A stretch of DNA of 64,000 nt from DASRHY01 sp035650275 (lineage in GTDB: Bacteria > Actinomycetota > Actinomycetes > Propionibacteriales > Kribbellaceae), in contig DASRHY010000228.1 in assembly GCA_035650275.1 (NCBI GenBank), positions 1-64,000 on the forward strand. The letters run 5' to 3'. The notes below the pieces were generated by a model, which was given only the letters and a program-made list of their open reading frames with translations, did no database searches and was not told the origin of the DNA. The position numbers and the translations under genes were made by a program. Positions 1 to 11,267 of this stretch are shown one piece after another (position 1 is the stretch's first letter; the number at the start of each line of letters is the position of its first letter).

Positions 1-28
1 CACGAACGGACCGAAGGGGAAGCATCAG

Positions 29-2614
<2,586 letters not shown>

Positions 2615-2769
2615 TCCGCGGCGTCTGGCGCCACACCTGCACTGCCGATAATCGGATCGTCGACATCACCGCGGACAGTGTCCGTGAAGCACGATGCGCC
2701 GGTCCTCCGGCAAGCCATAACCCGGGTCGGTGGGATGCTCGGACGCGCAGTCGGCCGATGGAGGATGCG

Positions 2770-3282
2770 ATGAGCTATCAGGGCTATTCCGGGTACCCAC
2801 TGGCGCAGTACGGCGAGCCGGACCGGCGGCCCGCGAAGGTGACGGTGCTGGCGATCCTCGCGATCCTGTTCGGCGCCCTCGCCTCACTCGGCGGCATGCT
2901 CTCGCTGGTGCTGGTGAGCGCGCTCGATGCGGCGGAGGACCTCGACCTCGCATTCGGGACGCTCTGGCTGCTGGCGGTGTGGAGTCTGCTGGCCGGCGCC
3001 GCCGAGGTGGTCGGTGGGGTGTTCGCGCTGCAGGGCCGGAACTGGGCCCGGCTGGTGCTCACCGCGGTGTTCGCGGTCGGCATCCTGGTGAATGTGTACA
3101 ACCTGGTCGGCGGGTCAGGTGCGGGCACATCGATCTTCGGCATCGCGGTCGGCGGAGCGGTGATCGCGCTGCTCTGGCAGCGCGACTCCACTGCGTGGTT
3201 CACCCGCGACAGCCGGCCGCTGCTGCCCGGCCAGTACCCGGGCCTGCAGTATCCGGGCCAGTACCCGGGGCAGCAGCCCTGA
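2770..3282 (+). CDS. Small four-helix membrane protein with Pro/Gly/Gln tail
   Basis: A 170-aa protein of unknown function. A short hydrophilic N-terminus is followed by about four hydrophobic segments (residues ~25-150) and a C-terminal tail with tandem YPG-x-QYPG units. The ATG is preceded by GGAGG at good spacing, and longer upstream in-frame sequence overlaps clpB and is not credible. It is the first of three adjacent plus-strand genes of similar design, each ending its membrane part with an (A)WF(T) motif, so they look like paralogues from tandem duplication. Function is not assigned. Confidence 0.75.
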   Translation: MSYQGYSGYPLAQYGEPDRRPAKVTVLAILAILFGALASLGGMLSLVLVSALDAAEDLDLAFGTLWLLAVWSLLAGAAEVVGGVFALQGRNWARLVLTAVFAVGILVNVYNLVGGSGAGTSIFGIAVGGAVIALLWQRDSTAWFTRDSRPLLPGQYPGLQYPGQYPGQQP

Positions 3283-3302
3283 CCGGCACGGCTGCCTCGC
3301 GC

Positions 3303-3707
3303 GTGCCGAAGCGCCCTTTCGCGGTGACCGTGATCGCCGTACTGGCGATCGTGTCCGGGATGGTCGCGCCGCTGGCCGGGATCGTGGTCCTCGGTGCCGC
3401 AGCGGCGAGCGACGTCGCCGAGCGGGCGAACACTGGGCCGGGGCTGCTGGTCTACCTCGGCCTGTGGAGCATCATCGGCGGCTGCTGCCAGCTGGTCGGC
3501 GGCATCTTCCTGCTCCGCGGCGCTAACTGGGCGCGGGTGCTGCTGACCGCCGTACTGGTGCTGCACCTCGGGCTGAACGGCGTGAACGCGGTGTCCGGGG
3601 TGGACCGTCCCACGACCGTCTTCCTGGTGGCGGTCTTCGCGGTGCCGGCGATCGCGCTGCTGTGGACACGGTCCGCGCATGCGTGGTTCACACGCCGGGC
3701 GGCCTGA
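3303..3707 (+). CDS. Small four-helix membrane protein, paralogue of its neighbour
   Basis: A product of about 134 aa from a GTG start (MPKRPFAV...), with about four hydrophobic helices and the same spacing of GGIFLLRGANWARV as the upstream gene (GGVFALQGRNWARL). It ends in HAWFTRRAA. It begins 20 bases after the upstream stop and has no strong ribosome binding site, so translation may be coupled. The start is uncertain, since a longer in-frame ORF exists but overlaps the previous gene. Role unknown. Confidence 0.65.
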   Translation: MPKRPFAVTVIAVLAIVSGMVAPLAGIVVLGAAAASDVAERANTGPGLLVYLGLWSIIGGCCQLVGGIFLLRGANWARVLLTAVLVLHLGLNGVNAVSGVDRPTTVFLVAVFAVPAIALLWTRSAHAWFTRRAA

Positions 3708-3735
3708 GCTCCCGGGCGTTTGCGATTATCGGAGC

Positions 3736-4224
3736 ATGAGCGAGCAGCACGGGCAGAGCGAGTGGGCCGAGCGGCCCGGGCCGTACCAAGTGCCGGGCGG
3801 CTTCGGCTCCGGAGCCGGAGCCGGCTCGCCCTCTGCGCCGTTCACGCGTCCGCGTCAGGTCACGGCCGCGTCGGCGATCGCGTTCGTACTCGGCGGGCTC
3901 AGCGTGCTGCTGAGTGCCGCGGTGCTGCTCACCGAGGCGGGTCCGGAGATCAGCGACACACTGACCGGCGCCGATGACGCAGTCGGGGTGATCGGGTTCG
4001 CGGCGCTGCTGTCCGCCGCGATGTACCTGGTGCCGGCGGTGTTCGTGCTGCAGCGCAAGCCCTGGGCCCGGATCATGATGCTGGTCGTCGCCGGGATCGG
4101 GATCGCCGGCGGTGTCAGCGCGCTGCCCGGCGGCATCCTCGGGCTCGCCCTGCACAGCGTGCTGCTGGCGATGATGTTGCAGCGGCCGACCCGGGCCTGG
4201 TTCGGAACGGGTGCGCGGCGCTGA
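3736..4224 (+). CDS. Small four-helix membrane protein, third of the tandem set
   Basis: A 162-aa protein with a Gly/Ser/Pro-rich cytosolic N-terminus (~40 residues) and four predicted hydrophobic helices. It shares the LQRKPWARIMML and RAWFGTG signatures with the two upstream genes. The ATG is 28 bases past the previous stop and GGAG lies very close to it. Together the three genes look like one transcription unit of unknown function. Confidence 0.7.
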   Translation: MSEQHGQSEWAERPGPYQVPGGFGSGAGAGSPSAPFTRPRQVTAASAIAFVLGGLSVLLSAAVLLTEAGPEISDTLTGADDAVGVIGFAALLSAAMYLVPAVFVLQRKPWARIMMLVVAGIGIAGGVSALPGGILGLALHSVLLAMMLQRPTRAWFGTGARR

Positions 4225-4249
4225 GACCACGTTGTACGAGGATCTGGCT

Positions 4250-4708
4250 ATGGATCTCACAAAGCTGGGGGACCGCGCGGTGATCGCCGACGCGGTGACG
4301 GCGATCTTCGAGTCGGTCGACGACAAGGCCTGGGACGAATGTCTCGAGCTGTTCGACACCGAGCTGGTCGCGGACTTCAGCAGCCTGAACGGCGGTGAGC
4401 CGGCCACCATCACCCGCGAGCAGCTCGTGGCGGGCTGGCGAGCCGGGTTGCACGACGAGAAGGAGAGCCTGCATCTGGTCGGCGCGCAGCGGATCGCGCT
4501 GGACGGCGACCAGGCGACAGCGACCTTCAAGGGGTACGCGTACAACGCCCTGGACGAGCGGGTCTGGGAGGTCTGGGGCGCGTACATGCTCGGCTTCCGT
4601 CGTACCGAGGAGGGCTGGAAGTGCGCCGCGATCACCTTCGACGCGTGGCGGACCGCCGGCGACGACGCCGTCCGGACCCACACGCAGCAGGAGTCAGCGG
4701 AGGGCTGA
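4250..4708 (+). CDS. SnoaL/NTF2-like domain protein
   Basis: A 152-aa soluble protein with the layout of the NTF2-like superfamily: an N-terminal helix pair (AIFESVDDKAWDECLELFDTE), then strands ending in EVWGAYMLGFRRTEEGWK. Members are often small hydrolases, isomerases or binding proteins. The ATG (MDLTKLG) is chosen for its upstream GAGG. The last 15 bases overlap the 3' end of the convergent aminotransferase gene. No substrate can be deduced. Confidence 0.75.
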   Translation: MDLTKLGDRAVIADAVTAIFESVDDKAWDECLELFDTELVADFSSLNGGEPATITREQLVAGWRAGLHDEKESLHLVGAQRIALDGDQATATFKGYAYNALDERVWEVWGAYMLGFRRTEEGWKCAAITFDAWRTAGDDAVRTHTQQESAEG

Positions 4709-5848
4709 CAGCCGGTCCAGCGCCTCGATGAGCACGATCTCCTGCTTGCAGAACGCCCACCGCACCAGCGGCCGGCCGGCCTCGACGTTGTCGTAGAACA
4801 CCTGGTGCGGGATCGCCACCACGCCGCACTTCTCCGGCAGCATCCGGCAGAACTCCACCCCGTCGTCGAACCCGAGCGGCCGGACGTCGGTGGTGACGAA
4901 GTACGTCCCCTCCGGCACGTGCACGCCGAACCCGAGCTCGTCCAGGCCGGTGCAGAGCAGGTCGCGCCGGCGTTGCAGCGAGTGCCGCAGGCCGTCGAAG
5001 TAGTCGTTGCCGAGGGCAAGCGCCGCCGCGACGGCGGGCTGGAAGGGCGCGCCGGAGGTGTAGGTGAGGAACTGCTTCACGGTGTTCACCGAGGTCACCA
5101 CCTGCTCGGTGCCGGTCACCCAGCCGACCTTCCAGCCGGTGACCGAGAACGTCTTGCCGGCGCTGGAGATGCTCACCGTGCGCTCCGCCATCCCGTCGTA
5201 CGTCGCCAGCGGCCGGTGCGCGGCACCGTCGAACACCAGGTGCTCGTACACCTCGTCGGTGATCACCACCAGGTCGTGCTCGACCGCGACCGCCGCGACG
5301 GCGCGCAGCTCGTCGTCGGTGAGCACGGTGCCGGTCGGGTTGTGCGGCGAGTTGATCAGCAGCACCGTGGTCCGGTCGGTGACGGCGGTGCGCAGTGCGT
5401 CCAGGTCGAGCCGGAAGTCCGGTGCGCGCAGCGTGACCGGGACCCGGCGGCCGCCGGCCATCGCGACGCAGGCGGCGTACGAGTCGTAGTACGGCTCCAG
5501 CGCGACCACCTCATCGCCCGGTTCGACGAACGCCAGCAGCGCCGCGGCGATCGCCTCAGTCGCACCGGTGGTGACCAGGACCTGGGTGACCGGGTCGACC
5601 TCGATCCCGTAGTACCGCCGCTGGTGGTCCGCGATCGCGTGCCGCAGCTCCGGGATGCCGCGGCCGGGCGGGTACTGGTTCGCGCCGGCACGGATCGCGC
5701 TGACGGCGTCCTCGAGCAGCGAGTCCGGGCCGTCGGTGTCCGGGAAACCCTGGCCCAGGTTCACCGAACCGGTCCGGACCGCGAGCGCGGACATCTCGGC
5801 GAAGATCGTGGTTCCGAGGCCCCGTAGGCGGCTGGCAAGCTCACGCAT
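4694..5848 (-). CDS. PLP-dependent class I/II aminotransferase
   Basis: A fold-type I aminotransferase of 384 aa. It shows NLGQGFPD at the N-terminus, NSPHNPTG (substrate/PLP binding), DEVYEHLVF (PLP aspartate) and SAGKTFSVTGWKVGW with the Schiff-base lysine. The sequence best fits the kynurenine aminotransferase / N-succinyl-diaminopimelate aminotransferase (DapC-like) subgroup, probably acting on amino acids in primary metabolism. It sits just outside the likely biosynthetic cluster, so a role there is possible but unsupported. Confidence 0.88.
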   Translation of the reverse strand: MRELASRLRGLGTTIFAEMSALAVRTGSVNLGQGFPDTDGPDSLLEDAVSAIRAGANQYPPGRGIPELRHAIADHQRRYYGIEVDPVTQVLVTTGATEAIAAALLAFVEPGDEVVALEPYYDSYAACVAMAGGRRVPVTLRAPDFRLDLDALRTAVTDRTTVLLINSPHNPTGTVLTDDELRAVAAVAVEHDLVVITDEVYEHLVFDGAAHRPLATYDGMAERTVSISSAGKTFSVTGWKVGWVTGTEQVVTSVNTVKQFLTYTSGAPFQPAVAAALALGNDYFDGLRHSLQRRRDLLCTGLDELGFGVHVPEGTYFVTTDVRPLGFDDGVEFCRMLPEKCGVVAIPHQVFYDNVEAGRPLVRWAFCKQEIVLIEALDRLSALR

Positions 5849-5910
5849 GCCCCCGACCCTACGACCTCTCGAGCTGGGGCTCCGGCCACCATCCGACCAC
5901 GCGGGCGTGG

Positions 5911-6534
5911 TCAGCGTGCGGGGAGGGTGCTGAGCTCCGGGGTCCGGCGCAGCATCTGCAGGGCCCGCATCCGCATCGGACCGACGCTGCCGATCGGCAG
6001 GTTGAGCATCCTGGCGACCTCGGTGTAGCTCGGGCAGCTGTCCGACATCAGCAGCCTGATCAGCCGCTGGTACCTGCTGGGCAGCCGGGACAGCGCCTGC
6101 TCGGTGGCGGGCTCGTAGTCGCCGTCGGCCGGGTAGCTGTCGACGACCGCGGTCCGCTGCGCGTCACCGTGCGCCGCGGTGGGGTCGGCGCACAGCACGT
6201 ACCGGTTCCGGCCGAGTGCCACCCGCAGTCCCTCCCGTCGCGCCGTCGCGGCCAGCCAGGCCGGCAGGCGTTCCGGGTCGCGGATCTGGTGGCCGTGCTG
6301 CCACAGCCGCAGCCAGGTCAGCTGGGCCACGTCGGCCGCGTCACTATGCCTGAGTCCGACGCTGCGAGCCATGTGGACGAGCAGCTGGCCGTACCGCCGC
6401 TCCAGCTCCTTCCATGCCCCCCAGTCGGCTGTCAAGGCCCGGTCGAGCAGGACCTCGAGTGACTGTCCGGAATCGTTGCTTTGGCGGGTCTGCTCGGCAT
6501 TCGGTGCCGTTTTGCGTAGCGAGATCGTCGACAC
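5911..6534 (-). CDS. ECF-type RNA polymerase sigma factor
   Basis: A sigma-70 family protein of about 207 aa. Region 2 is recognisable in the SDAADVAQLTWLRLWQHG stretch and region 4 helix-turn-helix in YTEVARMLNLPIGSV. The GTG start is preferred because AAAGGACGTGGAG lies just upstream, while longer in-frame extensions read low-quality sequence. No anti-sigma gene is adjacent. GTATCAG lies 18 bases upstream of the start, and the same hexamer occurs before several cluster operons, so this factor is a candidate cluster regulator. That link is inference. Confidence 0.8.
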   Translation of the reverse strand: MSTISLRKTAPNAEQTRQSNDSGQSLEVLLDRALTADWGAWKELERRYGQLLVHMARSVGLRHSDAADVAQLTWLRLWQHGHQIRDPERLPAWLAATARREGLRVALGRNRYVLCADPTAAHGDAQRTAVVDSYPADGDYEPATEQALSRLPSRYQRLIRLLMSDSCPSYTEVARMLNLPIGSVGPMRMRALQMLRRTPELSTLPAR

Positions 6535-6551
6535 GCTCCACGTCCTTTCGC

Positions 6552-6557
6552 TGATAC
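6552..6557 (-). promoter_or_regulatory. GTATCA(G) motif upstream of the sigma factor gene
   Basis: Read on the minus strand the motif is GTATCAGCGAA, 18 bases before the sigma gene start. It resembles a -10 element and matches similar sites at 11017, 32843 and 34220. The 243-bp gap 6535-6777 holds nothing else recognised. Confidence 0.3.
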
Positions 6558-6777
6558 CTGCGAGTCGGCGACGATGGACGTGCGAAAAGGCACAGGAATA
6601 TCCCGCCGGCGGTGGGTGGTCGCCGGCTCGAAAGTCCGAGTCGAATGCGCGCGCTCGAGCCTCGGCTAACTGAACAGCCCTGTGCCTCACAACGCCCGCA
6701 GTCGTCGTCAGTGCTGCCCTCGGAAAGACATTCGATCACTGCGTCCGTCACACCGACGTAGCCAAATGATCACGGAA

Positions 6778-8235
6778 TCAGGGGTGTGGCGTCACCGCTG
6801 GTATACGGACTGTGGGTGACTCACCGGTAACCCTGGGTTCTCGCAGCGTCGGGCCGAGCAGGCGCAGCAGCGGCGCGGCCATCATCGTGGTGACGAGCGC
6901 CATCATCACCATCACGGTGAAGCCGCTGTTGTTGATGATCCCTGCGCTCAGGCCGGCCGACAGTACGACGATCTCGGTGATCCCGCGCGCGTTCATCAGC
7001 ACACCGAGACCGAGTGCCGACCGCCCGGGCAGGCCGCCGGCGCGTGCCACCGGCGCCGCACCGAGGAACTTCCCGGCCACGGCGACGACGAGCAGCAGGC
7101 CACCGCCGGCGAGCACCGCCGGCTGCGACACAGCCGACGTGGCGTCGGTCTGCAAGCCGATAGAGGCGAAGAACACCGGCACCAGCAGGGCCCGGTTCAG
7201 GTCGCCGATCTGCTCCGACACCTGCCACACCGGTGCGCTGCGCTTCGGCAGCACCAGGCCGGCCAGGAAGCCGCCGAAGATCGCGTGCACGCCGATCCGG
7301 TCGGTCGCGGCGGCGAGACCGAGAATCAGACCGAGGACGAGCAGCACCAGGATCGGGGTCGGCACGGCCGCGGCGTACCGGTCGGCGAGCCGTCGTAGCA
7401 GGGGCCTGAACAGCAGCAGGCAGGCCGCACCGAGCAGCACGGTCAGCAGCAGTGTCACCAACGCGTCTCCGGCGCCGCTGGACCCGATCATCGCCAGCAC
7501 GACCGCGAGCGCGCACCAGGCCAGGATGTCGGCGACGGCCGCGCACAGCATCGCCAGCGATCCCAGCCGGCTACCGAGCAGCCCACAGTCCTGCACGATC
7601 CGGGCGAGCACCGGGAACGCGGTGATGCTCAGCGCCGTACCGATGAAGACGATGAACGGCAGCCGGTCCACCGCCGGACCGGACAGCGTCGGGTACAACG
7701 GGACCGCCGCGAGCACGCCGAGCGCGAACGGCACGGCCATGATCGCGAGGCTCGCCCCGGCGATCGCACCGCGGTCGCGGCCCAGCCGGTCGTGGTCGAA
7801 ACCGGCGCCGACGGTGAACATGAACACGGCCAACCCGGCCTGGGCGAGCAGGTTGAGGTGCGGGAGCACCTGGGCCGGCAGCACTGCGTCGAACAGCCAC
7901 GGTGCGAGCGACCCGATCACCGATGGACCGAGCAGCAGACCGGCCACGATCTCGCCGACCACCGGCGGCTGCCCGATCCGCCGGGCGAGCCGGCCGCACA
8001 GTGTGGCCAGCGCGCACACCACCGCGATCGCGAGCAGCAGTCGCCAGATCAGCTGCGCCGGTGACGGGCCGGTGGCGGCAGGTGCCGGACCCGCGGTGGC
8101 GTGCCCAGGATTCGGATCCAGCCAGCCGGCGGCGTACGCGACGCCGAGCAGGCCGACCGCGACGGCGACCAGTGCGGCCGCGACCACTAGGCCGCGGCCG
8201 GGGGTGGGCAGCAGGGACCGGTTCGTTCCAGCCAT
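6778..8235 (-). CDS. CPA2-family cation/proton antiporter
   Basis: A 485-aa integral membrane protein of the monovalent cation:proton antiporter-2 (KefB/NapA-like) family. It has about 13 hydrophobic segments, a QPPVVGEIVAGLLLGPS signature early and HAIFGGFLAGLVLPK in the second half. No C-terminal RCK/TrkA-N domain is present. The ATG has a GGAAGG Shine-Dalgarno. It lies 67 bases downstream of the first N-hydroxylase in the same orientation, so it is probably the last gene of that operon. CPA2 antiporters in actinomycete clusters often act in export or self-protection; that role is inferred. Confidence 0.85.
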   Translation of the reverse strand: MAGTNRSLLPTPGRGLVVAAALVAVAVGLLGVAYAAGWLDPNPGHATAGPAPAATGPSPAQLIWRLLLAIAVVCALATLCGRLARRIGQPPVVGEIVAGLLLGPSVIGSLAPWLFDAVLPAQVLPHLNLLAQAGLAVFMFTVGAGFDHDRLGRDRGAIAGASLAIMAVPFALGVLAAVPLYPTLSGPAVDRLPFIVFIGTALSITAFPVLARIVQDCGLLGSRLGSLAMLCAAVADILAWCALAVVLAMIGSSGAGDALVTLLLTVLLGAACLLLFRPLLRRLADRYAAAVPTPILVLLVLGLILGLAAATDRIGVHAIFGGFLAGLVLPKRSAPVWQVSEQIGDLNRALLVPVFFASIGLQTDATSAVSQPAVLAGGGLLLVVAVAGKFLGAAPVARAGGLPGRSALGLGVLMNARGITEIVVLSAGLSAGIINNSGFTVMVMMALVTTMMAAPLLRLLGPTLREPRVTGESPTVRIPAVTPHP

Positions 8236-8302
8236 CGGTGATCCTTCCCGTCGGCGACTTGCTGTGTGCCCGCGATGGCGTGGGCGGACGCGCGCCGCCG
8301 CC

Positions 8303-9655
8303 TCAGGTCCGCGCGGCGCCCTCGGCCGGGATCGGCACGGGGGTGAGGTGGTCCGCCTCGGGCCGGTGCGTACCGTTCACCTTCACCGGTGCCGTGCCGG
8401 ACCGCCCGGCGATGATGTCCTCGGTGATCGCGGCGGCCCGGTTGCCGAGCACGCTGAGCAGCGAGTCGGCGATACCGTGCGTCGCCTCGTTGACGCCCTG
8501 CAGGTAGCAGCCGGCATCCGACGGCTCGCCCAGCTTCAGCCGGTACTGCCGGGTCACATCGATCCGGTCCAGACCGACGGCCGTGGCGAGGTCGCGGACC
8601 AGCCGCGGCATCTCACGGACGAACCCGGTGCCGACGAGGACCAGGTCCCGGCGTAGCTCGCTCACCGCGCCGGTCCGCCGGTCGGTGAGCTCGAGGACGA
8701 TCTCGTCACCGTCCTTCTCGGCGCCGGTGATGTCGGTCATCGTGACCAGACGCCGGCGGTGCACGTCGCCGAGGCGCTCCAGGTACAGGCCGGCGTACAG
8801 GTCCTGCAGCAGGTCACTCTCGACGCCGGAGTAGTTCGTCAGGTGCATCTCCCGCAGGATCTGTTCCTTGGCCTCCGGCCGGGCCTCGAAGAAGGTGTCG
8901 ATGAACGACGGGTAGTACAGCTCGTTGGTGAACTTGTTCGTGTCGTACGCGCGCAACCCGATCGAGCGCATCACCCAGCTCACGTCCGCGTTCGGCAGGT
9001 CGTGCTCGAGCGCCCGGAACATCTCGGCCGAGCTCTGTGCGGCGCCGACCACCGCCACCCGGTACGGCCGGTCCCGGTCCAGCCCGGGCACCACGCCGCG
9101 GTAGCAGGTGCTGTGCACCAGGCGGTCGGACGGCAGCCCGGCGAGTACCGGAGGGATGTACGGGTCGCGGCCCATGCCGATGACCATGTAGCGGCTGGAG
9201 ATCGTGCTGCCGTCGGCGAGCCGGGTCAGCCATCCGGTGAGGATGCCCCGAGCGTTGCGCACCGGCTCGACCGACGTGCAGTCACACGCGAGCCTGAGCT
9301 GTACCTGGTGCAGCGACTCCGCCACCCAGCTGAGGTACTGGGAAATCTCGATCCGGTACGGCGTGAAACTGCCCATGTTGATGAAATCGTCGAGCCGGCC
9401 GACGCTGCGCAGATAGTTCAGGAAGGTGAATTCACTGCGCGGGTTGCGGAGTGTCACCAAATCCTTGGCGAATGCGACCTGGCTCTTGGTCCACGGCATC
9501 AACAGACCGCGTTGCCATTCCACAGAGTGACCGCGTTCGATGACCAGTGAATTCTCGGCCAGGCCATCTGTACCGAGCTCTTCCAAAGCAACAGCAAGGG
9601 CCAGGTTCGCCGGCCCTGCGCCGATGGCGAGCAGCTCGACCTCACGGTTCGTCAT
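8303..9655 (-). CDS. L-lysine/L-ornithine N-hydroxylase (FAD/NADPH), copy 1
   Basis: A flavin N-hydroxylating monooxygenase of the IucD/SidA/PvdA family, 450 aa. It oxidises the side-chain amine of lysine or ornithine to a hydroxylamine using FAD, NADPH and O2. Visible motifs are FAD-binding GAGPANLALA at the N-terminus, the WQRGLLMPW substrate loop, NADPH-binding GAAQSSAEMF, the NKFTNELYYPSF substrate segment and the C-terminal GTGF/ATGY-type motif. The ATG follows GGAGCC. The ATP-grasp gene lies 21 bases upstream. It is a clear paralogue of the enzyme at 32819-34162. Which diamino acid it uses cannot be told by eye. Confidence 0.9.
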   Translation of the reverse strand: MTNREVELLAIGAGPANLALAVALEELGTDGLAENSLVIERGHSVEWQRGLLMPWTKSQVAFAKDLVTLRNPRSEFTFLNYLRSVGRLDDFINMGSFTPYRIEISQYLSWVAESLHQVQLRLACDCTSVEPVRNARGILTGWLTRLADGSTISSRYMVIGMGRDPYIPPVLAGLPSDRLVHSTCYRGVVPGLDRDRPYRVAVVGAAQSSAEMFRALEHDLPNADVSWVMRSIGLRAYDTNKFTNELYYPSFIDTFFEARPEAKEQILREMHLTNYSGVESDLLQDLYAGLYLERLGDVHRRRLVTMTDITGAEKDGDEIVLELTDRRTGAVSELRRDLVLVGTGFVREMPRLVRDLATAVGLDRIDVTRQYRLKLGEPSDAGCYLQGVNEATHGIADSLLSVLGNRAAAITEDIIAGRSGTAPVKVNGTHRPEADHLTPVPIPAEGAART

Positions 9656-9676
9656 TCAGGCTCCAAAACGTCGTGG

Positions 9677-10960
9677 CTACCATGGCCGTCCGGAATACTC
9701 GGGCTCGTTCAGCGCGTCGTACTTCAGCGTGACCAGGTCCACGGCGGCGTCGAGCCGGTCAGCACAGCTCTCGGAGTCGTCGGCACGGCAGATCACATAG
9801 GCGTGCCGGCCGATGTGTGCGCGCGGCGGCAGCCGGACCGCGGTCCCTGCGGCGACCATCGGATGCGCCTCGAGCAGCCCGGGGACGGACCCGGGCTCCG
9901 GTACCCCGATGTCCACCACCCGGCAGTCCTCGGGCGGGTAGCAGAACCGGATCCCCACGCAGCTTCGCTCACCTGCCGCCAGCCCCGGCCGGATACCCTG
10001 TGCGACCTCGACCGCGGCCGAGCCGGGATCGATTCCGGTGGCGAGCTTCCCGACGTACGGGATCAGATCGCCGCCGAGCCGGCCGTTCACCTCGATCACG
10101 ACCGGGCCGCGGGAGCTGAACCGGATCTCGGTGTGCGTGATGCCGTACGGCGCGCCGATCGCCTCGTGCGCGGACCGGAGCAGCTCCATCAGCTGCGGAT
10201 CGGTCAGCCGCGGGTCGTTGCCGTCGACGATGTGGCCGACCTCCTCGAAGTACGGCGCCGGCCCGAGCTGCTTCTGCGCGATGCAGAGCGGTCGGTACTC
10301 GCCGGCCACGACGGAGCCGTCGACGCTGATCTCGGGGCCGTCGACCAGCTCCTCGACCAGCGCGCCACCGTGGTATGCGACCGGACCGCTCCGGCTGGAC
10401 CGGTCGGCGCGGTCGAACGCGGCGCGGATCCCGGCGGGGTCGTCCACCAGCGCCACGCCGATGCTCGCGGCCATGCCACGCGGCTTGACCACGACTGGGT
10501 AGCCGATCTCCTCGGCGGCCGCCGCCGCTTCCTCGGCCGTCGTGACCGCCGCGAACCGCGGCTGCGGAAGCCCCGCCGCGGTCAGCGCCTCCCGGGACCG
10601 GACCTTGTTGCGGCAGCCCTCCGCCCCGCCCGGGGTCAGTCCCGGCATGCCGAGCCGGTCCGCGATCAGCGCGGTCGCGACCACGTACGGCTCGTCGTAG
10701 GTGTAGACGCCGCGGATGTCGTGGTCGCGCGCGACCGCGGTGGCGGCGGCGATCAGCGCGTCGTGGTCGAGCACCAGTCCAGGCCCCTCGAGCGGCGGCA
10801 CCGCGCTGCTGCCGATGATGTAGGGCTGCTGCCAGCCGGCCGGCTCGTCGTCGATCAGCCAGAGGGCCTGACGCCGCGACGCACCTTCCATCAGATACTG
10901 CCGGTAAGGCTGGAAGCCGCTGCCCAGCTGCAGCACCACACCGTCGGCGGTGTTTTCCAC
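9677..10960 (-). CDS. ATP-grasp ligase, copy 1
   Basis: A 427-aa ATP-grasp carboxylate-amine/thiol ligase, similar in layout to BL00235/carbamoyl-phosphate-synthase-like peptide ligases. It activates a carboxylate as acyl phosphate for amide bond formation. Visible are an N-terminal pre-ATP-grasp Rossmann region, GYPVVVKPRGMAASIGV (ATP-binding lysine and glycine loop) near residue 155, VEELVDGPEISVDG, and metal-binding VIEVNGRLGGD. The GTG start has GGGAGG seven bases upstream. It heads the N-hydroxylase/antiporter operon, diverging from the SARP gene. In a cluster without NRPS it is a strong candidate for joining precursor amino acids. Confidence 0.88.
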   Translation of the reverse strand: MENTADGVVLQLGSGFQPYRQYLMEGASRRQALWLIDDEPAGWQQPYIIGSSAVPPLEGPGLVLDHDALIAAATAVARDHDIRGVYTYDEPYVVATALIADRLGMPGLTPGGAEGCRNKVRSREALTAAGLPQPRFAAVTTAEEAAAAAEEIGYPVVVKPRGMAASIGVALVDDPAGIRAAFDRADRSSRSGPVAYHGGALVEELVDGPEISVDGSVVAGEYRPLCIAQKQLGPAPYFEEVGHIVDGNDPRLTDPQLMELLRSAHEAIGAPYGITHTEIRFSSRGPVVIEVNGRLGGDLIPYVGKLATGIDPGSAAVEVAQGIRPGLAAGERSCVGIRFCYPPEDCRVVDIGVPEPGSVPGLLEAHPMVAAGTAVRLPPRAHIGRHAYVICRADDSESCADRLDAAVDLVTLKYDALNEPEYSGRPW

Positions 10961-11016
10961 GGCGATCCTCCCGGGCTTCGGGGTCTACCGAACGAGAGGC
11001 GCGGCACCGCGTCGGC

Positions 11017-11022
11017 TGATAC
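11017..11022 (-). promoter_or_regulatory. GTATCAG motif upstream of the ATP-grasp/N-hydroxylase operon
   Basis: Minus-strand CTGTATCAGC lies 57 bases before the GTG start at 10960, a plausible -10 position. The 296-bp divergent region 10961-11256 also holds a near-palindrome GCTTAATTGAGC (11089-11100) that could be an operator. Confidence 0.35.
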
Positions 11023-11150
11023 AGCGAGCCTGTTGAGCACACGGCGAGCGCACTCCGGACAATTGCCGCGCCGTTCCACCTTGTCCTCGCTTAATTGAGC
11101 GCTCAGAATCACCGGGTGTAGCGCGGTCGTCGCTCACAGAGGAGGTTGCG

Positions 11151-11267
11151 ATGCCCATGCCGAGAGATACCTCCGCCCAGCGTTCTCGCGGTAACAGGCA
11201 GTCACCAATTATCACCGCCAAAGGGGACTCACCCACACACAGGGGGGAACGCACGAATGCGCGCTGA
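11151..11267 (+). CDS. Leader ORF overlapping the SARP start
   Basis: A 38-codon ORF starting MPMPRDTSAQRSRG. It has an excellent ribosome binding site (AGAGGAGG, 5-6 bases before the ATG) and ends in a TGA at 11265-11267, so it overlaps the SARP start codon (11257) by 11 bases in another frame. The peptide is basic and hydrophilic with no known domain. The layout suggests translational coupling or leader-controlled expression of the SARP gene. It could also be a chance ORF, but the Shine-Dalgarno is stronger than that of the SARP gene itself. Confidence 0.45.
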   Translation: MPMPRDTSAQRSRGNRQSPIITAKGDSPTHRGERTNAR

